From NCBI GenBank assembly GCA_029213025.1, contig JARGOZ010000008.1:1-42624 (forward strand): 42,624 bases of DNA, in the 5' to 3' direction. The DNA is from Verrucomicrobiales bacterium (lineage in GTDB: Bacteria > Verrucomicrobiota > Verrucomicrobiia > Verrucomicrobiales > DEV007). Positions 39,061 through 42,624 of the stretch are shown here, piece by piece. The position numbers and the translations under genes were made by a program. Numbering within the stretch: position 1 is the first letter of the stretch; every line of letters begins with the position of its first letter. The notes under the pieces are model-generated. The model saw nothing but the letters and a program-made list of their open reading frames with translations. It did not search any database and was not told the origin of the DNA.

Positions 39061-39390
39061 ATGAAAAACACAGGTTTATGGACGTTTCTTTCCGTAGTTG
39101 TTCTCAGCCTTTCCGGCTGCTCAGAAACTACCGAAAAAGAAGCCAGCTCAAAAAAACAAACCATTGCAGCCAGTGAAGCGAAAGTCGTTTCACTGCAAGT
39201 CAGCGGGATGACCTGAGGCGTCAAATGCGTTAGCGCAGTGCGGTCCGCACTCACCAATGTAAAAGGAGTCAAAAGTGTCGAAGTGACGATGCCCGACAAG
39301 GCAGAAATCAAAGGCACTGCTACCGCCTCCGACCTGATCGCCGCGATTGCCGCAATCGAAGGTTCACAGTATAAGGCTACGGTTCGTTAG
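39061..39390 (+). CDS. HMA-domain lipoprotein, candidate selenoprotein (in-frame TGA at the metal-binding Cys)
   Basis: The frame is open from 39061 to 39390 except for one TGA at 39214-39216. Read through, it gives a 109-residue protein: a lipoprotein signal ending LSLSGC, a Lys/Glu-rich spacer, then an HMA fold with VSGMT-U-GVKCVSAVRSAL, TNVKGVKSVEVTMPD and a C-terminal half ASDLIAAIAAIEG. The TGA sits exactly where HMA proteins have the first metal-binding Cys (GMTC...C, here the CxxxC variant). Both sides stay in frame and conserved. A hairpin of SECIS type follows at the right distance. Selenocysteine is the best reading; a fresh nonsense mutation is the alternative. It could bind copper or mercury, or act in redox. 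Confidence 0.7.
39217..39251 (+). promoter_or_regulatory. Candidate bacterial SECIS element
   Basis: Directly after the TGA, the mRNA can form the stem AGTGCGG/CCGCACT (39237-39243 and 39245-39251). In practice this is 6 bp closed by a GUC loop with G in first position. The loop starts 27 nt after the TGA, inside the range usual for bacterial SECIS hairpins. Confidence 0.5.
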
Positions 39391-39401
39391 AAGTCGAAAG
39401 G

Positions 39402-39429
39402 CAGGGGCAATGCTCAGGTATTGCCCCTG
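39402..39429. terminator. Bidirectional hairpin between HMA and DksA/TraR genes
   Basis: The arms CAGGGGCAAT and ATTGCCCCTG form a perfect 10-bp GC-rich stem with an 8-nt loop, between the convergent stops at 39390 and 39448. There is no clear T-run on either side. Confidence 0.65.
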
Positions 39430-39447
39430 AATCGACAGCTACGCTAT

Positions 39448-39807
39448 TCACATGCCTGAAGATGATTCATCTTTTGCTTTCTGGCAGGGTAGGCACAAAG
39501 CGACCGAAGGCTTGGCGAGGAGTCGCGCCATAGGAATGACTCCTCCGCAACTGAGACAGGTTTCATAGGAGCCGTTTTCGAGCCTTTCCAGGGCCAAAGT
39601 TATTTTGTTCAACAAGTTGGCATCGTCATGCTCATGGCGGTGGACAAATGCCCGTTCGGCTTCGAGGAGGGCTCGCTCCGATACCTCGGAACTGGAATCA
39701 ACCTTTGTGTCAGCATCCTCTTTCCGGAGCCCCGCCAGCTCTGCGGCCAGCTCTGATCGCTGGTTAACTAGCAGTTTCCGAAATTTTTGTTCCTGTTTTG
39801 GTGTCAT
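39448..39807 (-). CDS. DksA/TraR-family zinc-finger protein
   Basis: This 119-residue protein has a coiled-coil N-terminal half (QKFRKLLVNQRSELAAELAGLRK, HRHEHDDANLLNKITLALERL) and a four-Cys zinc finger (CLSCGGVIPMARLLAKPSVALCLPCQ). DksA/TraR proteins enter the RNA polymerase secondary channel and change promoter use under stress. The acidic tip motif DxxDxA is not clear. The ATG at 39807 with AAAGAAAG before it is preferred; the longer frame from 39867 would start 5 nt after the stress-island motif. Confidence 0.85.
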   Translation of the reverse strand: MTPKQEQKFRKLLVNQRSELAAELAGLRKEDADTKVDSSSEVSERALLEAERAFVHRHEHDDANLLNKITLALERLENGSYETCLSCGGVIPMARLLAKPSVALCLPCQKAKDESSSGM

Positions 39808-39871
39808 TGACTTTCTTTGTGTTACGGAGTCTATATTTTGACCGAAACTATAGTTGGAGCGTGCCATTCCT

Positions 39872-39891
39872 CAATGGGGTGTAACCCTACC
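39872..39891 (-). promoter_or_regulatory. Stress-island motif, DksA/TraR gene
   Basis: The minus strand reads GGTAGGGTTACACCCCATTG, 64 nt before the ATG at 39807. Confidence 0.7.
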
Positions 39892-39922
39892 TATCCAATC
39901 TGGATTGGAGGAAGCTCAGATA

Positions 39923-40609
39923 TTAGCGGTCTTCTCTGACGATTTTATCGTCTTGAATTCCTTTACCAACCAGCCAGTCGACTAGATCCGTTTCGAACCC
40001 TGGAGGACCACACAGGTAATAAAAATTGTCATCCGAAACTTTAACCTCTTCATCAAGATAGTCGGAGTCAAGTCGCTGAGGGTTGAAGTCATCCTTAGTG
40101 AGAACAAAGTGGGCATCATTGCCCAGAATCTGTCTGAACTCCTCTTCTTGAACTAAATCCATTCTGTTAGACTCGGTGTAGTGAAGTTGATTTCCTCCTG
40201 CAACGCCTTCAGCATCGAGTTGGCGGAGGATCGCCAGAAACGGGGTGATACCCGCTCCAGCAGCGAGAAAAACGCCTGTGTCCTGAAACTCAATATCTCC
40301 AAAAGGATCCGACATTGTGAGCGTATCACCTACCAGACAATTTTCGATCCGGTCGGTGAGCCCATCTCTTTCGCGATATATTTTGATGAAAAATTCGAGG
40401 CAGGCATCCGCAGGATCACTTGTCGGACAGAAAGGGCCGGGATCTTCACCCGAGTCCGGAACGCCGATCATCACGGCATTCCCCGGAACGAAAGAAAACC
40501 CATCGGGACGCTCAATTTCGAAACGTAAAATATTTGAAGCGGCTCGCTCGATTAATTCGATTTTTGGAGTGTGAACTATCCCTCCGCCTTTCGTTGTTGT
40601 TTTATTCAT
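39923..40609 (-). CDS. Flavodoxin/ferredoxin-NADP reductase-like protein
   Basis: This 228-residue protein has an FAD-binding beta-barrel (LIERAASNILRFEIERPDGFSFVPGNAVMIG, then FFIKIYRERDGLTDRI and GDTLTMSDPFGDIEF). It also has an NAD(P)-binding half with GVFLAAGAGITPFLAILRQL, EEFRQILG and YYLCGPPGFETDLVDWL. It transfers electrons between NAD(P)H and a carrier that is not encoded here. The ATG at 40609 gives a typical start; the frame from 40663 adds 18 residues. It has a stress-island motif 96 nt upstream. Confidence 0.88.
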   Translation of the reverse strand: MNKTTTKGGGIVHTPKIELIERAASNILRFEIERPDGFSFVPGNAVMIGVPDSGEDPGPFCPTSDPADACLEFFIKIYRERDGLTDRIENCLVGDTLTMSDPFGDIEFQDTGVFLAAGAGITPFLAILRQLDAEGVAGGNQLHYTESNRMDLVQEEEFRQILGNDAHFVLTKDDFNPQRLDSDYLDEEVKVSDDNFYYLCGPPGFETDLVDWLVGKGIQDDKIVREDR

Positions 40610-40705
40610 GGATTTCGATATTTGTCTATTAACTTGAGCGTTTCGAAGATACACTACCCGCACCTTCAGCCGTATCGAGACTGTTGAACACTCAAGCTCC
40701 TTTCA

Positions 40706-40725
40706 CAATGGGGTCTACACCTACC
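40706..40725 (-). promoter_or_regulatory. Stress-island motif, reductase gene
   Basis: The minus strand reads GGTAGGTGTAGACCCCATTG, 96 nt before the ATG at 40609. Two positions differ from the core consensus. Confidence 0.6.
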
Positions 40726-40776
40726 AAATCTATGGTTGTACACCGGGGGCAATGCATCACCCCTTCAGCAGCTCCA

Positions 40777-40992
40777 TCAGTGTTTTTTTTCAGTAAGCGG
40801 AGACTTCAAGGCGGAATTCGAAAAGACAATTATCCCGGCATTGAGGGCCAGTCTAACCATCCCTCCGGCACGGGGTTCGCTCCACGAGTCATAGAAGGAC
40901 ACAATGACTTCACCCAGCGTCATCTCCTCCGTGTTTTGCGCAGCTTTCAAGATACGCCCATTCCGTTTTTCAAGACAATTTAGTGTTTCCAT
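40777..40992 (-). CDS. Small protein, unknown, after a stress-island motif
   Basis: This 71-residue protein is not recognised. It starts METLNCLEKRNGRILKAAQ, has the middle part MTLGEVIVSFYDSWSEPRAGG, and then the hydrophobic run MVRLALNAGIIVF. The ATG at 40992 follows AGAGAG at a good distance. The motif lies 32 nt upstream, as in two other small genes here. This supports a real gene, but there is no family evidence. Confidence 0.5.
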   Translation of the reverse strand: METLNCLEKRNGRILKAAQNTEEMTLGEVIVSFYDSWSEPRAGGMVRLALNAGIIVFSNSALKSPLTEKKH

Positions 40993-41024
40993 CTCTCTAA
41001 TCCAGCACTTTCCATTCGTGTTGA

Positions 41025-41045
41025 CAATGGGGTGTTCACCCCAAC
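41025..41045 (-). promoter_or_regulatory. Stress-island motif, 71-residue gene
   Basis: The minus strand reads TTGGGGTGAACACCCCATTG within this span, 32 nt before the ATG at 40992. It is divergent from the next copy, 14 nt away. Confidence 0.62.
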
Positions 41046-41059
41046 TCCCGATGGATCGG

Positions 41060-41081
41060 ATTGGGGTCAACGCCCCATAGC
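41060..41081 (+). promoter_or_regulatory. Stress-island motif, 74-residue gene
   Basis: The plus strand reads TTGGGGTCAACGCCCCATAG from 41061, 30 nt before the ATG at 41112. The left half is GGGG and not TAGGG, so this copy is more symmetric. Confidence 0.6.
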
Positions 41082-41111
41082 GAACGGAGTGCGATGGATA
41101 TATAGTATGTG

Positions 41112-41336
41112 ATGAAGTATGAGAAAGTGGTTACCTGTTTGGAACAACAGATCGATGAGACATCAGCAACAATCCAGGAGGCCAAACCGCAAACTCCACC
41201 CACCAGGGAAGAAGCTAAGAAGGGATCCATCGGGGGCATTGACTGTTTGGAAGAAGAGCGAAACAAATTGAGAGACGAAATTTATCAACGCGTAAAATCC
41301 CATCAAGTGCACGAGTTCACTTGTGCGAAAGACTAG
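41112..41336 (+). CDS. Small coiled-coil protein, short relative of the 95-residue protein
   Basis: This 74-residue protein is charged and helical. The start VVTCLEQQIDETSATIQEAK matches IVDWLHQQIDEASGKIDGLK at 29887-30174, and CLEEERNKLRDEIYQR matches SLESQKDNLRNKTQHL. It lacks the WEDL...W C-terminal part of the longer relative and contains Pro (KPQTPPTREE) that would break the coil, so it may be decaying. The ATG at 41112 is taken in place of the GTG at 41109; GGAG stands at 41086. Confidence 0.6.
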   Translation: MKYEKVVTCLEQQIDETSATIQEAKPQTPPTREEAKKGSIGGIDCLEEERNKLRDEIYQRVKSHQVHEFTCAKD

Positions 41337-41372
41337 GTGATCCCCATCGCCAACAACGACCCTGGAACGACC

Positions 41373-41417
41373 AAAAAAATAACCCGCAGGCCAGCATTTT
41401 TGAGGCTGACCGGCGGG
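41373..41417 (-). terminator. Intrinsic terminator of the fasciclin gene
   Basis: On the minus strand a GC-rich stem (CCCGC and GGCCAGC against GCTGACC and GCGGG, with small internal mismatches) with a 9-nt loop is followed by TTATTTTTTT. It lies 23 nt after the stop at 41440, the only classical terminator I see in the window. Confidence 0.8.
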
Positions 41418-41439
41418 CTTGTAGTGGGGCGATGCACGC

Positions 41440-41934
41440 CTACGATTCGTCTTCCACTTCTTTGTCTGACGGTGGCATCAGCACAGTGTCAATCACGTGG
41501 ATGACGCCGTTGCTTGCGTCCACATCAGCGGTGACAACGGTGGCATCATTCACTGTGACAACGCCATCCTTTACTTTGATGTCGAGTTTGGCGCCATTCG
41601 CAGTTTCTGCCATCATGGTTTTCACGTCGGCGGCCATCACTTTTCCTTTCAAAACGTGATAGGCAAGCAGATTAGCGAGTTTTGCCTTGTTCTCCGGCTT
41701 CAGGAGATCCTCGACGGTTCCCTCAGGAAGTTTGGCAAAGGCATCATCGTTGGGTGCAAAAACGGTGAAGGGTCCGTCTTCTTTGAGCATTTGCGTTTTT
41801 CCACCAGCGTCAAGCGCCGCGACCAGTGTCTTGAAGATACCCGCACCTTTAGCCGTTTCGACGATATCGTCGGCGGCAAAAGCAGCGTTTGAGGCGAGGG
41901 CTAAGATGCAACTTAGAGCTATTTTTTTTATCAT
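41440..41934 (-). CDS. Exported fasciclin-domain protein
   Basis: This 164-residue protein has a signal peptide (1-20, [17 protein letters not shown]) and one FAS1 domain. It carries [23 protein letters not shown], the H1 motif [17 protein letters not shown], the central LLAYHVLKG and the H2-like [16 protein letters not shown]1 domains mediate adhesion or bind surfaces. It is monocistronic, with a motif 85 nt upstream and an intrinsic terminator downstream. Confidence 0.92.
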   Translation of the reverse strand: MIKKIALSCILALASNAAFAADDIVETAKGAGIFKTLVAALDAGGKTQMLKEDGPFTVFAPNDDAFAKLPEGTVEDLLKPENKAKLANLLAYHVLKGKVMAADVKTMMAETANGAKLDIKVKDGVVTVNDATVVTADVDASNGVIHVIDTVLMPPSDKEVEDES

Positions 41935-42019
41935 TGTATTAGGTTTATTTGTTTGGTTCGATGTTGTGGACAGATTTCTGATTCCACGAACCCACTATTG
42001 GATACCCCGACACCTTTCA

Positions 42020-42038
42020 CAATGGGGTATACACCTAC
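42020..42038 (-). promoter_or_regulatory. Stress-island motif, fasciclin gene
   Basis: The minus strand reads GTAGGTGTATACCCCATTG, 85 nt before the fasciclin start. Confidence 0.65.
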
Positions 42039-42158
42039 TTTTGCCTACTTCGGGTTATAGTTTTCTGAACGTTGCTTTCTATGATGCCGAAATCGATGGC
42101 ATACCTCATTAGCCCGGCTGTGTGATGGATATTGACCCCTTAAAACAACCAACTTATG

Positions 42159-42624
42159 TTAGTTGGCCACTCTGGAACGAATTTCGTCGAAGTATGGCGT
42201 ACACTCCCGCTCCACGCAGGTGGCGGCATAGAGATACATAGCGGCTGACCACGTCTGCCAGTCGCGACCGCTGGGCTGGCCGGTTTGCGCCTTGCTCCAT
42301 TCATTGAATCCCCACTCCGCCTCGTTCTCATGCCAGGGCTTGACCAACTCCGTGAGACTCTCCAGTTTTTGTCTCGCCACCTCGTTTTGTTTTACCGCCA
42401 CGCACGCGGCGATATGGAAACCACAGATGAAAGGCCATACTCCACCATTGTGATAGTTTCCCGGTAGGTTGAATTCAGCATAGCGCGGATGCCAGTCCGG
42501 GTGTTCGGGGCGGATAAAGGGAAACAGATTAGGAGCCAGATCAACGGCCAAATCTCCGATCTCGCGCATCGATTCGCACTCGGTCTCCACCCAGGAGATC
42601 AATTCGCGACTCCGGCTCGGTGAT
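42159..42624 (-). CDS. Glycoside hydrolase, amylo-alpha-1,6-glucosidase/GH100-like, 3' part
   Basis: The last 154 codons are visible; the gene continues beyond the right edge. The segments AEFNLPGNYHNGGVWPFICGFH, WGFNEWSKAQTG and GRDWQTWSAAMYLYAA are typical of the (alpha/alpha)6-barrel end of glycogen-debranching or neutral-invertase-type enzymes. The activity is on alpha-glucans or sucrose; the visible part does not decide which. The frame is open through the window edge, so the TTG at 42602 is not a real start. Confidence 0.85.
   Translation of the reverse strand, partial: SPSRSRELISWVETECESMREIGDLAVDLAPNLFPFIRPEHPDWHPRYAEFNLPGNYHNGGVWPFICGFHIAACVAVKQNEVARQKLESLTELVKPWHENEAEWGFNEWSKAQTGQPSGRDWQTWSAAMYLYAATCVERECTPYFDEIRSRVAN

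Noticed and set aside
39214..39216. Simple nonsense mutation making the HMA gene a pseudogene
   Set aside because: Not excluded, but less likely: the stop is exactly at a metal-binding Cys, the downstream frame is intact and a SECIS-like hairpin follows.
38976..39317. 113-residue minus-strand frame over the HMA gene
   Set aside because: It is a mirror of the plus-strand HMA frame, which has a lipoprotein signal and a clear fold.

Overview
The window looks like about 42.6 kb of a Verrucomicrobiota (Planctomycetes-Verrucomicrobia group) chromosome. The main evidence is an exported multi-domain cytochrome of the DUF1587/1592/1588/1585 type paired with a DUF1552 protein, a YXWXGXW protein, and moderate GC content. 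No rRNA or tRNA gene was found. I cannot name the species from the sequence alone.

Layout. (1) 0-1.6 kb holds remnants: a broken DUF7689-type gene and its usual partner with a DUF104-like N-terminus. (2) 1.7-8.6 kb is one minus-strand cassette of P-loop GTPases: two dynamin-like GTPases, two paralogous small GTPases with C-terminal membrane anchors, a one-pass membrane protein and an EcsC-like protein. Between the two small GTPases lies the fossil junction of a tandem duplication. (3) 8.6-10.8 kb is gene debris carrying an intact IS481-family element. (4) 10.8-17.7 kb holds a VOC protein, a three-gene planctomycete-type operon (cytochrome, DUF1552, beta-propeller hydrolase) and an ovothiol-type N-methyltransferase. 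(5) 17.7-23.9 kb holds an ECF sigma factor with a membrane protein and a periplasmic sensor-like protein, a copper P-type ATPase and a glutaredoxin-MauE fusion. (6) 24.0-42.1 kb is a stress island: Hsp20, CbpM, a ClpB remnant, desaturase, L,D-transpeptidase, mechanosensitive channel, Dps-like, DUF302, GSP17M-like, DksA/TraR, ferredoxin-reductase-like and fasciclin proteins, several small proteins, and a histidine kinase/response regulator operon. (7) The right edge cuts a glycoside hydrolase.

The strongest signal is in the stress island. I count 18 copies of an imperfect palindrome, consensus GTAGGGTNNACACCCCATT in the direction of transcription. Seventeen of them stand in the same orientation 23-207 nt upstream of a gene or operon, on both strands. 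I see no convincing copy in the first 25 kb. This looks like a locally clustered regulon under one regulator, with the kinase/regulator operon itself carrying a copy. One member is an HMA-domain lipoprotein whose first metal-binding Cys codon is an in-frame TGA followed by a SECIS-like hairpin, so it is a candidate selenoprotein.

The GTPase cassette is the second candidate system. It has a membrane-remodelling or conflict-system look, a recent internal duplication, a diverged G4 motif in one paralogue and an adjacent transposon. A third unexplained element is a 22-bp-phased GTACAGGGTAC repeat at 14.2 kb and 38.6 kb.
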